Made by a program: the position numbers and the translations under genes. From Piper betle (taxonomy: Eukaryota; Streptophyta; Magnoliopsida; Piperales; Piperaceae), in contig JAURVB010014743.1 of assembly GCA_033002965.1 (NCBI GenBank), forward strand, positions 1 through 64,000: a DNA stretch of 64,000 nt, given 5' to 3'. Of this stretch, positions 23,600-37,900 are shown one piece after another. Under the pieces are notes generated by a model that was given only the letters and a program-made list of their open reading frames with translations, had not been told where the DNA came from and did no database searches. Within the stretch, counting starts at the first letter, position 1. Each line of letters starts with the position of its first letter.

Positions 23600-25375
23600 A
23601 TGGCGGCGATGGGTGATGGCGGCAAGGCGAAGCTCGACTCGGTCAGGGAATGGGTCGTCGAGCACAAGCTTCGTACTGTTGGTAACTCTTTCTTTTTTTG
23701 GTTGATTCTGTTGTGCATTTGAACTGGTATCTCCTTATTTTGGTTATCGATCTAGGAATAGATTTTCTTTTTAACACAAAAACTCATCTCACTTTGATTT
23801 TTTCCTTTTAATTGTAAATGCTTGTCGTTGTTTGCTGTTGTTTTGGTGGGTAGGAGCGCTTTGGTTGAGTGGTATTGGTGGCTCCATTGCTTACAATTGG
23901 TCACGCCCTAGTATGAAAACCAGTGTCAAAATTATTCACGCCAGGTACTTGTTTAGTATTGTGATTTTAATTTTCCCACAAAAAATATTAGAGGTGCTGT
24001 TTTCAGTTGTTAAGTGATGAATTGCTACATTGATATCTATTCTAGTTTTAATTTCAAAATGCTTCAGTTGGTAAGCACAAAAAATAGGCCGATTCTGCAG
24101 CTTTTTGTTCAATTTATCGTGGAGTAAATTTCGAGGCATGTTTCGAATATAGAGGAGTGAAAGATGCCAACAATCATCGAGGATATCAGACTCGAATCAA
24201 GGATCCACACACTAACTTTCATATGCTAATGAAAATCCTTTCTTTCTAGCTTTATTTATTTATATTAATAGATATGCCTGCTCGTCATCTTATTATGGGT
24301 TCTCGTTTTAGCTCTCAAGGATTGTGATTCCTCGTAATCGAGAGGAATTAGTTGCAATAGTTAGGTTTGCGCTAGTGTATGTACAAACATTGGTTTCTAT
24401 GGACATCTAAATGGTAGTTTTAATCTCCTAGTGAAACTTGTGTAATTGATGCCTATTGGAGATAATGCGCATTGCCTTTTGCATTTAGTTTTGGTGGTTT
24501 CTTAACTATATGGATATACATTACTAGTTATTATTGCCTGATAGGGTTCGCGTTTGTGCACGTTATGGTTGTGTTGCTTCGTATGGAGAAGGGCCAGTCT
24601 TTCTTATTTGATCCCCAGCTCAAGTTATAGCTCATTAATTGGTTTTTTTAGAGGAGAATCTTCCAAACAGCTGTTGGGACAGCATGTGATTCCTGTGCAA
24701 GGAGAGCTTATATTAACCTGTTAGGACAGGTCTTGGCCAGGCTACTAAACTCCTTTACTCCCTTTCTAATGGGGATTTGTTTTGGGATGAGTCAACAATT
24801 TTGCTAACCTTCTAAAGAGCAGTTCTGCTTTAATTGGCACTAGTAGTAAAATTTGCCCAATTGGTCGCGCTGGCTTTATAAGCTCGAATCAGCTGTGTTT
24901 TCTTGACAACCGTAAATATGAGTTTTAGCTGCTAGGAAAAGCCACCCAGATTCTTCTTGTGCGCAAGCTTTTAACAGTTGCAGGATTTTATTTTGTGTCA
25001 TATCATCGACATCTGCTTTGTGCAATATGAGTGGTTTATTAAATTAACCCCTTGATCACCGTTTGCTAGTCAGCCAGATACAATCCTGGGAAGCTACCAA
25101 CAATCTGTGTTTTGTTGAGTTGTTATTTTAGTTCGTTGCCATCTATCTCTGCCATCTAGTTATCTATTCTTCATGGTACCCTACTGTATCCATAACCAAA
25201 TGTATGTTAACATCTCTCAATCGTATAACACAGGTTGCACGCACAGGCTTTAACACTAGCAGCTTTAGCTGGAGCCGCAGTTGTGGAGTATTATGACCAT
25301 CACACAGGCGCCAAGGCTGACAAATACGCAAAGAATTTCATCCCTATGGTTGACGCCCAAGGACACAATGATTAG
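23600..25375 (+). CDS. HIG1-domain (hypoxia-induced) mitochondrial inner-membrane protein
   Basis: Three exons with GT-AG borders: 23600-23681, 23854-23944 and 25234-25375, giving 104 residues. The protein starts MAAMGDGGKAKL. The HIG1 core follows (about residues 17-80): REWVVEHKLRTVG, then a first membrane segment (ALWLSGIGGSIAYNW), the loop SRPSMKTSVKIIHARLHAQ, a second membrane segment (ALTLAALAGAAVVEYY) and a polar tail. Family members sit in the mitochondrial inner membrane and help assemble or stabilise respiratory supercomplexes and cytochrome c oxidase. Length and topology match plant members. The gene converges on the NOM1-like gene. Intron 2 (1.29 kb) contains the left edge (about 24378) of the segment duplicated at 46841. 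Confidence 0.9.
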
Positions 25376-26792
25376 AGTAAAAGTTAAATTATGCAATTCA
25401 TTCTTTTTCACAACCATATTTTGTTGGAGAAGACATTACTTGCGTAGATCCCAGAAATGTCTGTGCACAAAATGAGAACAGAATTTTGATACAGCTCTGC
25501 CGTGTGAGCTAATCATCAATGAGATACTAAACTACCTTTGCTGTTTAATAAATACACAGGAGCTGGAAATGTTGTTTTCAGATGCCGCTGATTTGTTTCA
25601 ATTATTGGTTTGAGTTCGATGTCTGTAGATTTTATGTGGTGATATTATGACCTTGTCGAGTTCAAGGTGTAGCTTTAATCTTCCGAATTTTGGCATTCGG
25701 GTGCACGAGATGGAATTATTGAATGCATTCATATGAAATTTCATTCCCGGTTAAGTTTTTCTAATCTTATAGATTGGTATATTACGTACAAAAGATTTTG
25801 CTAATGCTCGCAAACTACTGGTTTTTATATTTTATTTCCTGTCTCCTAAAATAAAGGTGTACCAAATTCTAAGTGAAACAGTTCGGTGTGGTCTCCAAGC
25901 TCAAATTAGGGAGGTCACAATCAAAAGAAAGGAGGAATGGTGTTAAGAAAACACAGATTGATAAAAATTTTGTTTTTTAGATCATGCTAATCCTACGAAG
26001 ATATACATTTTAGAAAATTATTAAATTCCACCTCCAAAACGTTTTGCGCATTTAAAAATTATATTGCCCTCTATGTAGTAACTAGATTTAAATAGTCGTG
26101 AAAAGAGAACCTTTTACCCACAAGATTTTGCTTCGGCACTTCGTAGTCCACAACAAAGAGCTAGAATTTCTGCTTTGGCTGTATTCCTCCCCCTCCATGA
26201 AAAACATACCATTTTCCAAACTCTAACAATAAGTGCCCTAACCCATTATATCATAAGTATGGGCTACCATGAAACGCTAAAGCTGCTGGCTGGGAAATGG
26301 TAGTTTTAAAGAAATGCATCTGTATGAATGCAAGTGGGAGGAGGCTTAGACACTTCAGTAGACTTAAATTTGATCTACATCCTGAGTTACCAAACTTTTG
26401 TAAAGACGAGGGAAAGTGTAATCTGAAACTCTTTTCTGGCATATGCTTGATGAGTCTGATTGCCATGAAAATGATGACTAGGACAGTAACAATTCACTAG
26501 TAAGATCTACAACAAAATACTTCAAATATGATGGCCCCCTGTAATCACCTCTGTAAGAACTTGTGTAAACGCACTCACTAAGAACTTGTATGGTCGACTC
26601 CTCATGCAGATGGGGCAAGTTTTGTCAAGAAATACTCCTTTTGAATAGAAAATCTGCTGTAACTGTACCATTACAAGCCATCCTCGACCGAAAGAATAGA
26701 AGATGAGGGGAGGTCATTTCATCTCCCCCAATGTTTCCAGTCAGCTTCCATATTTTGGAGGTTGGTAGAATAAGATAAAAATAACAAATGGG
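25376..26792. other. convergent intergenic region
   Basis: Lies between the two gene 3' ends. It is duplicated, with small indels, at about 47480-48874. No gene recognised. Confidence 0.5.
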
Positions 26793-29700
26793 CTACATAA
26801 TGACCCCCTCCATGTTATCAATAGCCTTCTTTGCAACTTTAAACTTAGGGCAAAAAAGATTATTAGAAATCACAACATACTGTTTTATGAAAAACTCAAG
26901 TCCATTTCTCAATGGTTCAAGCTCTGGAGCCGCAGCTATTCTGCTAAAGATGTTCCATATAAGTTTGTCCGGTCTTTCAAAGATGGCTTCAAACAACAAA
27001 CGGAAATGCATAACTCTCTTCGCTGTCAACTGTGAAGGGTCACTCAGATCAACTGATTTTAGAACAGCAAGAGACAGTGAAAAGGATGCCAACATTTCCG
27101 CAACAAATTTTGCTAGATTCATTGACCTAATTGGCTCCATTGACTCCAACTCTTTGAAGTGGTCCCATAGACAGTACTGCAAAAAAGAGAAAAAATAGGT
27201 GTAAGTGCACAATGCAGCTCAAGAAGAATATTGTTTACATCCATATTAGCTTATTCAGCTTCTAGAAGAGGACAAGGGAAGAGAGTGCCAGAGAGGAGAG
27301 AAACAAGCATATTGTTGCTGCGTTCATTGACAAGCACACCATTGAAGAATACCACCACTTAAAAAACCCAAAAAAAAAAAATTGCAAGATTGCAAGACTG
27401 GAAAGGTAGAGGCTTTGCATAGATTTGTAATTAAACGAACTAACATTGAGATAAGTTTAACACAACAAAGTATTCGCTATGTTTCATATGAAGTCCATGT
27501 TTTCCAGTTATATTAATCATTAATATTATCTATCAAGTCTTTAGCACAGTGCTCTACATATAAACACAATAAAGGTCACATAATTTTGACTTGCATACCT
27601 GTAGAGTGAACTTGTGATTCTTGTCGTGGCTACATAGTTTACAGGCTAATACCGTGTAGTACTTATTAAAAAGTTTCTCTTGTAAACAGCATTCAACAAG
27701 AACCCGCATGATCTCCCTATCCTGTAAATTCGTGAAGCAAAAATTATAATGAAGTTACAACATATATCTTCAAAGCCAAGATATGGTCAGTAATGACCTG
27801 TTTCCCAGGCAGATCCAGCCTCAACATCTTCTCAAATGCATCAACATAATCCTCTGCACTCATAATGATGCAGAAAATAGCCCTTCTTGCATCTGTATTC
27901 ATTCTTTGTTCAGCTGCCAGCTGGAGCAATTTCTGCGCCTCCATTACCTCTTTATCAATTTTACTTGCTACTTGTTCAATGTTGTCAGTAGCAGAGAGAT
28001 TATTCCCTGAGAGCCACCACTGACCTTTCTTTTCAGGATCAAGCAGCTTGTTCCACTTAAGACCCCGGTGAAGAATATCCTCTACTCTCAACTGCAATGA
28101 ATACAACTCGAGAGAGTGAGCCAGCTTTATCCCTAGTATACATTAGATATTGCTGAACCAAAATTTAAGCTATCAGTATTTTTCATCAAGAATGCCTGAA
28201 AGCATTCTACATGTATAAAAGGCGAGAGAGCAATTCTTGTAGCATTTAATTTCTCAAATAAATCATTGCCACGACCATGTGAGAAATTCAACAATCATAT
28301 CCAGAACTATCTGTGCAATTCAATGTAACTACATGTTTGATTTACAAATGGAATAAAAAATTGCATGATGCAGACCTTCTGGAGCCATTTCTTAATGCGA
28401 GTGTGATGAGATGGATCCTCCTTTTGCTTTTTCTTATTGTTTTTTATGTCGCAAATAGTTTCAAGCATGAATTCCATCTGCATGAATGAATTGTCACACA
28501 ACATTACAAGAAGGAAACTATGAGTAAAAGCACTAAAGATTACACCATTATCATACCCTTTTGTTGGTTATTAGCTGCCCATCTGATACAATCGAGGAAG
28601 CAGACTTCAGTTCCGCCACTCTCCTTTGTATGCTAAGGACAAACTCTTTCATTGTTGCTGGATCATCACCCCTGAGTTTCACTCCACAGCCTACCCGATA
28701 ACACTCATTCAGTCAAACGTACACATTCAATCTTGTACAAAAATAAACAAGCTCAAATAGATCTCTTCGGCAAGGAGTCAGCAGCCAGAAGAAAATACTA
28801 CAATGGTTGAATGGCATAAAGATAAATAATTCAGGTAACTCGCAATCCATACTAGTGGTGATTCTATCACTAGTAATTTGAAACTTTATTGCTACTAGTT
28901 GCTTATTTCCTTTTTGTATTTAATTTCTAAGAGTTGGGAATCTATTATATGTTTATTTTCCTAAATGTAATTCATGCTGCACAACAAATCAAAATCAAGA
29001 TCCAAAATTAACATATCACAACTTTCTTCTAGAACTGGAGCACTAAGATCTACTAACAAAAGAGCACAAGTTTGAAATCATTACAGAAAAAAATGTGGGA
29101 CACACTAACATTGTAGAGCTGTAAGAATTGTAGACACATCCAACTCCTCCAAGCGCTTACTCAATGTGAAGATGAATTCAAATATTAAGTCACTAAAAAC
29201 ACAAATAAGCATAAAGATCACCAAACGAGATTTTAAGGAACCAAAACTAATAAAAATAATGGCTATTTGTTAATATGCACATACGCACTCATATACAGAA
29301 AAAAGAAATGAATGGTCTACAGACATTCTCATAACCTAAATTACAAAGACAATGAACATGGAAGAATTAGGGAGGAATGCCTGAGTAAAATTGGGGCAAA
29401 ATATTCATTTGATTACCAATGCCAAAATTGGCAATAGGGGGACTTATAAATATTCATTTGATCCAGTCATTATTATATCCTGGGTCATGACAGGCAAGGC
29501 CAATTTTACAGAGATGGGAACCCACTTCAATGTAAATAAACTAACCTGGAACAAACCCCAAAGATATACAAATAACAAAGAAGGAGAGTAATATTCCTAA
29601 CAGACAGACCATCTTCCTTCACGTGCTCCGCCTGAAGTAGACAAGTAACACACATAAGAATAAAATAAATTAACTTCCATATTCAACAAGATATTTCCAA

Positions 29701-31350
29701 AGTAAAAACCTCAAAAGACATAGCAAGTGATGCTATTAGTTTTGCACTGAAGTCGTTTCCAATTAAACATGTCATCCCAGCAACAAAAGCTGCAAAAACA
29801 GCAGCATACCTTCAAGAAAAAAAACAAATCGATATATTCAATGTGTATTTCAAAGACGGCTAACAATGCCAATATGAACATTAGAACTTAAATTCAACAA
29901 ACAAAAGATAAGGTGTTTAAGAAAGTTTGACAAATAGAAGTTTACTGTTCACTGCTGCGAGGTCCTCCAGAACATGATGCTAAAATCTCTTCTCCAATTA
30001 TTTGACAACCAATGCTACGACCAGTTGACTATACAGTTCAACATTTAAAATTTAAAATCAGTATACAACGTGTGTTTTTTATATTAAACTCTTAACGGCA
30101 AATTATATATGAAGTAGGATATGGCGGTCAATATTACTCCAAAGATTGTTGATATCTTGTTTGTAATTGATTCAACATTTGACTCAGATAGCCGGTTCAG
30201 AAGGCCTACCAAGCAACCAAGACGAGTATATAAACAATGACGACAATCACACACAAAAGATACAACATTATATAAGAAAATACAAACAGAATATTTTAAA
30301 CAAATATTCTCCTAAGATGTTATATTACTAAAGATACATATTTACCCCTGACACGACGCCTTAGCTGAGAACACTCCTCAGGCTCATTTCCCATTCGAGC
30401 CCTCAAATGTGGAGCAATGTAATTCACATTTCCTTCTACAACTGGCACATTCCCACTAGCCTCTTCCTCTACCAAATCAGAATTGTAAACTGCTTGTTCA
30501 ACTTCTGTATCTTTATCTACATCACCCTCCCTGTTTCCTTCACCCAATGAGTTTAATTCTTTCCTCTTTCTGCGGCTTTTCTTTTTCAATGAAAGATCGC
30601 TGACCACAATCACCCGTTGCCCATTGGTTGATGTTGATTCATCTTCTGTGACCAAGCCAAGAAAGGGATCAACATCTTCCATTGAAATGTCACCCACCAC
30701 CTCATCCTGCACTTTTCCAGAATCACCTGCAACGCTTCTCTTTTTACTCCTTTTCTTTCCAAAAACATTTTCAGACACATCCTTCCTTTTTTTCCTGCTT
30801 CTAACAGCTCATCATCACTGACGGAATCAAAAACAGATGAAATTCCATCAAATATGATATTCATGCCATCATCAATACCCTGCAATTTTCCCTTCTTCAC
30901 CTTCAACTTTTTTGCAAGCTTCCTTTCCAATTTTAAATCTTCTTCGGCTGAAACCACGCCCCTGTGCCTGTCCATCTCCAAGTATTCTTCAAACTTTGTC
31001 TTCACTTTTCTCCCCAAACTCTTCTTCCCGCTACATGGTTTCATCGGCCTCAATTTCTGCTCGAGCTCTTTGGGTGTCTTGTGCTCCCCATCATTGATAG
31101 AAGGGTTTTTGCATTCACTCAGCTTCTTTGAGTCCAAGGGCTTAAAATGGTCACAAGTTTTCTGTCCATGAGATGTTTTTTGCTGTAATCAAAATGCCAA
31201 GATTATCAGCAGCACGCAACTCAGTAAAAACTCCAAGCATACCAAGTAACTTGAACAAACCTGGTGTTGCATCCATGATAAACGTCGTTGGTTTCTCTTT
31301 CCAACTCTAGCTTCTTTTCTCTTCTCCCTTCTTGATTTCTCTTTGTCCAT
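26793..31350 (-). CDS. NOM1: NOM1/SGD1-like nucleolar MIF4G-MA3 protein
   Basis: Twelve exons read by eye: 31261-31350, 30346-31182, 30138-30205, 29946-30028, 29710-29809, 29546-29631, 29110-29192, 28557-28690, 28376-28477, 27798-28091, 27599-27721 and 26793-27176, about 794 residues. A basic N-terminus (MDKEKSRREKRKEAR) precedes a Lys/Glu-rich region with EEDLKLERKLAKKL. The MIF4G domain starts at IAPHLRARMGNEPEECSQLRRRVRG and runs through LLNRLSESNVESIT, YAAVFAAFVAGM, CYLYIFGVCS and TLSKRLEELDVSTILTALQ. The MA3 domain is in the last two exons (DREIMRVLVECCLQEKLFNKY ... CLWDHFKELE). Homologues act in the nucleolus in 18S rRNA processing; yeast Sgd1 works with the helicase Fal1. All phases agree except exon 2, which is one base short: the frame changes at an A7 run near 30791, where A8 would restore it. 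Confidence 0.85.
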
Positions 31351-33079
31351 AATCTCTCAGGAAATTTGTCAAAAGAAAATTACCAACACCACACCAAGTA
31401 TCTATAACAAGGCCACACATAATAACATCAGGTACACAAAGTCAAGCTAGATGAGCTAATGGTGACTATAGTCACGGTCTAATTCAGCAGTTTCCAATCT
31501 ATCACGATGGTCGTATAATACTGCAACATGCATATCACCCTAAGTACACAAAGCCGGATCCTTTCCAATTAAATTATTGTTTTTAATTGAATGCCCAACA
31601 GTGTTTTCCATAGCGATCAAACGAAGACAGCGACCAAAATCCACCCGCAACACACGATATCGGCAATTTAAGTCGGCGATTTACCGCCGATATGGAAAGG
31701 GGTAAAGCTTGCCTGCTTGCCAACCAGCCGTGAAGGTCAAGTTGGCGGGCAAGGGAGTCGGCGGGCGGAAAAGTACTGCCTTCTTCGTACGTTGTCGATG
31801 GGGAAGGTAACAGGGAGAGGAGGAGATCGACGTGTAACTGGTTGGTAGGTGGTGGAGAGGAGAGGGGATGGGCGGCGGGCGACCTGATGAGTACAGAGAG
31901 AGAGGGGGCTTGTTGAAGAGGAGAGACTAGTGAGAGAGAAGGGCGGCCATGGCGAGCGATCTTTTCTCACGCCTCACGTTGAGGGCAACCCTGGGATCGC
32001 CCCCGTTAAGGACACAAACATACGTGCAAAGAGGCGTCGCATAAAAACTGGTTAATTCATTTAGCCAAAAAAAAAAGAGATTTAATTTTGTTTAATTAGT
32101 CGGACGCTAGAATCTCCTGCGATGCACAGGCTTTATAATTTTAATATTTTATTTTCATTTTAAAATTTTAAATTATTTTAACTTATTTAAAAAATATTTA
32201 AATATTATAACGACTCGATTCGACTCGACTCAAAATATAATATAATAAGCTAAATATTCTTTTCAAAATTAATTAATCAAATTGATCCATAATTACTTTT
32301 TACTTGTAAATTTTTTATCCCATTAAACAAATATTAAATATTAAACTAAATTTAAAAGATCTCGTAAATATAATTTAATTTGAATTAAATATCTTACTTA
32401 ATTTAATTAATATTCTTACTCATATTATTACTGCTCGAACTCTTTAAACTTCCACCAAAAGCTACGCATTTGCTGGATATTGTAAATCTGCCAAGTATAA
32501 CGCGGGTGGACCAAACTTACCCCACTGTTCTCGTCTTAAGCCAAGGAGGCCGACGAGGTGCTTGTTGGACCCTACCAAGACGGTCGCCGGTGGATGCAGG
32601 CGAGGCAAGGAAGGTTGGGGCATACCATTAGCTGCCCGACATCCAAGCACGCGAAAAAGACTCTGGCACAGGATGCACATGCAGTTTTCTTCGGATTACT
32701 TATGCCACCTACTTTTAAATTAATTAATTTGTTAATCACTCTCACAACCTTTGATCCATTTAGAAAGTTGGAACCTTTAATTTTTCGACCCTCCAAACAC
32801 AATAGCCACAAGTGGCAGGATTTAAAGACTCACATGGGATTAAAAATAAAAGTACACTCACTATTTATTTATTGTAATTTATATTATAATATACTAAACA
32901 GCGGATAGGGTAGTAATACCATCAAAATTATAGTTTGCGCCTTCGTTATATTTTCATGTTTTGTTTGTGTAAAATTTAGATATTTCTCAAACAAGGTTGT
33001 CCTTTTCCCTTTTTTTGGTTCCCTACCCAAACAACATTCCCAATGCCCGAAGCACCCACCAGTTGCTCAAACATTACCT
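31351..33079. other. NOM1 upstream region and AT-rich spacer
   Basis: Contains the NOM1 5' flank (31351-32000, partly GC-rich) and AT-rich spacer. An open frame at 32558-32908 (+) has no recognised family. This interval is missing from the duplicated copy. Confidence 0.45.
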
Positions 33080-36000
33080 TACTCAAACTGAGCTATAAAT
33101 TTTACATAGAAATCATCAATCGACCAAAGCAAAAGCATCCAATCTTGCACAATCAGCCTGCTTGACTTAGATGATGATAGTAAAGGTAATAACATTGGTA
33201 CATCAAAAAATAAACATATAATTCACATTTCATAAAGTGAAAAATATTTGAAATAAAAATGTAATGTTTGTAAGTGAGCATTCATGTTAAATGAGTCGTA
33301 AAAAAATAATCTGTAGGCACTGATACATTTTTCGTTTCATAAAGTTCAAAATGATGAATCCAGGCCAAAACGATTTCAGAAAAAGGTGATCAACCCTGTT
33401 TCTTTTAAATTTGTGGGAAAAATTTACAAACCAATTGTGAAGAATGACGATCATAAACGCCATATCATATTCAAAAAGGTGTAAACCAATGAAAAGTCAC
33501 CGCCACTAACAAATACCATAAAGAAAGCCAAATTGAAAGGTGTAAGAAATTTTTGTTGTTACTTTAAGAAAGTTTATATTGTAGGCACCCATAGAGCTAT
33601 ATCAACAAAACTTTCAGATTCCAAAACATGGCCACAAACTACGGGACTGCTACATCCCACAAAGAGCAAATTGGAACTGTGCAGAGCTAGGGAAAGCACA
33701 ATAACCATTAAAAAACACAACTAACATAATATGGGCAATTTAAGTGTTGTATTCAAATAAAAAAATTCAATGAAGGTAAACTACTTCAGGGACAATGCTA
33801 AAACCCAACAAAACATACATACAGTGAAGACACAAGTTAACCATACAATCTCCTGAAATAAGCGATGCCACATGCAAGGAAATAAACCCTGAAAGAATAA
33901 AAATGACAAGAGGTTTTGTTGGCTTGATACCTTCATCTTGAGAAGCCTGTAAATACATGAACAAGGAAACTACTTATCTACAAATTCCTGCGATTATGGT
34001 CACTGTAATGGCTCCTACCAGCCAATGGATTTCTCTTATGCTCTCTCTCAAGAAGAAATTCTTTCCTTGTCTAGTATGATTTTTAAACCAACATGAGCTG
34101 TGTTCACTAGTCATAACAAACACATCATACTCTACCCAAAAAAAAATTATGTAATTCACAGACCTCTTGTCTTTTGCTTCATGGACAATTCCAATGTGCC
34201 TCCTTTTCAAATTTGATTCCTATCTGATTCTAAACTTTTTAATTGCTAAAATTATGGCAAAGAGTTTGTTCTTTAGCCTAGTGATGGTAGACAGGTTATC
34301 CACTAGTGTTAGATTCTGGATTAAGGAATAATGTTTACTTGACCAAGATAACCATTTCATCGGATTCAACCTTCAAATAAATAGCATGTCAGGAAAACAA
34401 AGAAACACAATACAAAAAAATCATAGCAATCATAAAACATAAAGCATTCAAATGGAAGATTTCCAACAATTAGTAAGTTTTCTGTTCTGTCTTCTACAGC
34501 TTCAAATTAGGTGTAGGTTGAAGGAAGTCTTTTGCATATGATCAGTACTATGGTTTAGCTGATGGCTGCAGGTTGTATGGAATTAGCCAATGCTAGTTTC
34601 TTGTATGGAATTCATATCCAATGTTTCATATGCTATATACTCCACTCGAAATGAGCTATGAATGTTTACATGGAAATGAATCATCTGGACAAAAGCATCC
34701 AATCTTGTATAAATGGGCTTCCTTCACTCGTCATATGATAGAAAGGCAATAATCATATAAACATATGCATGTTTAAAAATAAACATAGCATTTGCATTTC
34801 TTAAAGTAGACAACATAAGCAAATCCATCAAAACATGGCTAAAGGAAGCAACCAAGTTCATTAAATTTGGGAACTATTACTTCGTGCTTGAAAATTTTTA
34901 TTAAACTTAAAAGAATCCATGATCACACCAAAGAGAACATATCTTAAATGTTAAAAAGAAAGAAATTGGAATCAAAATGCATAGCGGTAAGTGCTTATTC
35001 ATTATATAAGTCTAGTAAAAAATAATTTATACATACATGATATATTTTGCATGAGTTTATAATAAATTTTAGAATGACACATCTAGGTCACCCGAACTTC
35101 AAAAAATGTCAATCAACCCAGCTTGTTTTAAATTTGTGGGAAAGAACCTACAAATCAAATGATGACCACGAAAGCAATAGCTTATTTAAAAAGGTAAACC
35201 GATATAAATTTACAACAACAAATATCATAAAGAAAGTTATGGTGTAGGAATCCACAGAGCTATATGAACAAAACTTGCAGAAATTAGAAACATACCTAAA
35301 CTAAAATATTTTTCTGGGCAACTATAATTTCATAAAGGGAATATTATAGCTTTGTCAAAAGTGCAGAACTAGAAAAAGTAAAATAACCCAGCCATATAAA
35401 TAGCTAAACAATATTGGCAAATCAAGTTTTGTATTCAGATAAAATACCGCAAACTACTTAAGAGACAAAGCTAAAAACAAAACCAAGAGAGCATGTATAC
35501 AACAAAGATAAAATTTTGTAAACCATTCAAGCTCCTTACAATAAGTAATGCCATGTGCAAGGACATAAATCCAGAATGAATAAAAATAGCGAAAGTTCTA
35601 TTGGCTTGACACCTTCTTGAGCAGCAGTTAGACCACATGAAGAATCGACATTACTCTAGCAATTATAGTCCATGTTAAGGCTCCTACTAGCCAAAAAGCT
35701 TCCTTCTATGGCCTCAAGAAGAAATTCCTTCCTCGTCTTTTACATATTTTTTTAACCTATAAGAGCTATGTATTCACTAATGACAACGAATCACATCATC
35801 TACTTGGAAAAAATGATTATTTAATCCACAGGCCTCATATCCTTACACAATAGGGAGGACGCTTGTGTCATTAATGAATCCAATGTGCCTCACTTTTTTC
35901 AAATAATCCCCATGCGAATCAAAACCATGAAACTGTTACAAGCACAACAAAAGTTTGTCTTTTGGCCTAATGATGGCAGAAAAATTACGCTCTGGTGTAT

Positions 36001-36400
36001 CCTTTGGGGCAAAGAATAATATTTGCATGACCAAAATAACCTAATCCTCCATCTTTAAATGATGAGATTCAGCTTTCAAATAAATGGCATATCAGGAAAA
36101 CACCTTCAAATAAAAGACACATTAGGAAAACAAAGAAACTACAAAACATAAAATCACAGCAATAAAAGAACAAAGAGCATTTAACTGAAAGATTTCTAAC
36201 TAGTAAGTTTTCGATTATCTTCTACAGCATCAAATCAGGCGTAGTTTAAAGAAAGTCTTTTATTTATGATCAGTATTATTGTTTAGGTGATGGGTGCAGT
36301 TTGTATGGAATTAGCCAATGTTAGTTTCTTCTATGGAAATTATATCTACTGTTTCATATGCCATACACCATATTTGAAATGAGCAATGAATGTTTAATTG
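33080..36400. repeat. two diverged tandem units, about 1.6-1.7 kb each
   Basis: Unit A (about 33080-34660) and unit B (about 34660-36400) share ordered blocks. These are an 'aaagcatccaatcttg' block, a 'gtaaaaaataat' block, 'ggcacccatagagctata', 'gaagaaattctttccttg' and 'tgcaggttgtatggaattagcc'. A third copy is at 52757-54010. Non-coding as far as I can see. Confidence 0.6.
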
Positions 36401-37117
36401 AAAATGAATCACCCGGACCAAAGGCATCGAATCTTGCATAACGGGCTTGCTTCACTCATCAGATCATAGGAAGGCAACAGTCATGTAGACCAAGGTTGGC
36501 CAAGTCGGATATCACTATCGTATCAGCCAACATTCTTGAAGAGATGTCGGAGATATATCGAAAATATATCAGATATATTTGGGAATTTCCTAATAAATAG
36601 ATAAAATAGGATTATTACATTATTGAAACCAAATACTCCCAAGTAAATAGTGTCATTCATATTACACCCATATTACACCTATAGATTACAAATTATAATA
36701 AAACACCATTAACATAATAATAATAGCAAACAATATTTTTCATTAATATAAAACATTTAGATAAAAATTTGCAATATAACTTGTATAAAAATTAAATTAA
36801 TAAGTAAATAATTAATCTTTGAGTTAAGTCAACATAACAAATAACATCTATAATAACATAAAATTCAAAGTCTCCAACTTGAAAGTTTATTACAATTCTC
36901 ACCCAATGAAGAGAATATAAACAAATAATAAAATATTAAGCCTACACATTAAAAGAAAATCAAAATACCTACAATATATATATATATAATGTTTTAATTA
37001 CACAAAGATTAACCCCTAAAGAATTAATTTTACTTACACTAGCACAACAAAAATTCACTAACATAAACATGTAAATAATAGCTAATAATACTAAATAAAT
37101 TAATAATATTTCATATA
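36401..37117. other. AT-rich spacer
   Basis: The remains of the 1.6-kb repeat run to about 36500, then AT-rich sequence. No gene recognised. Confidence 0.4.
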
Positions 37118-37900
37118 AACTAAAATTAAGCCTACCAAAAAACTACCGCTTTGATTCCACAACCAAATTGATGTGATGCATGTTGCTAAAATATTAACCT
37201 AGTTGCATATAAAGAGAAATTAACGATTTTGCAGCATATTAATTCTACGTATAAGATTTGAATTACTTTTTGTAAATATAAATACATAATAAATATATAT
37301 TAACGACTCTAATTTTTTATTCTAAATTAATGATTTATATAATATAAATGAAAACCCATAAGAAGAGATCAACGCATTGGCTCTTCATTTCAATATAGAA
37401 ATCCCAAAAATAATCTGAAGCATACAAAATCGAATAAATCACATCAACATTAATTGAACAAGATCAATGATACGAGTGGAATCATCACCACCCAGCATTC
37501 TCCTTCCTTCAATCAATCAACCACAAACATCAAGTGCATCAATTCCCAATTCCCAAACCAAAAACCATATATTCAAACAACAAATAATCTAATCGAACCA
37601 CCATCGTTTGCACCAAGAAGAACTTCGATTAGAAGTACAAACATCCTAGAGAAGAAGCATTGATTACCTTTAGTGTGACAATTGAATTGGAAGGATAGAC
37701 AACCGTGGGGTGAATAGTGGTGGATAGATTCGAACCCAGCAAAGTGGGGAGAAGGAAGAGGGGGCAGCTGACAACGGTAGATGGCAGCAGCGGACAGTGC
37801 CAAGGAGCAGCGGCTATCGATGGCAAGGAGAGGGAAGACAGGATGGGCGGAGATTGAGTAAATAAAGCCTAAAAAATACGGGCTAGTCAAACATGGAACC
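37118..37900. repeat. duplicated segment 'B', left copy
   Basis: Matches 55822-56605 over its length (starting near 'aaaattaagcct', through 'gagatcaacgcattggctc', to 'gtcaaac'). The GC-rich right part reads on the minus strand like a leader or first exon with a possible donor (AAAGgtaatc near 37668), but I recognise no protein. The chromovirus starts immediately to the right. Confidence 0.6.

Noticed and set aside
30624..31171. Plus-strand frames opposite NOM1 exon 2
   Set aside because: Shadows of the minus-strand coding exon.
32558..32908. 116-codon plus-strand frame
   Set aside because: No family recognised, no splice or promoter context, overlapped by frames on the other strand.
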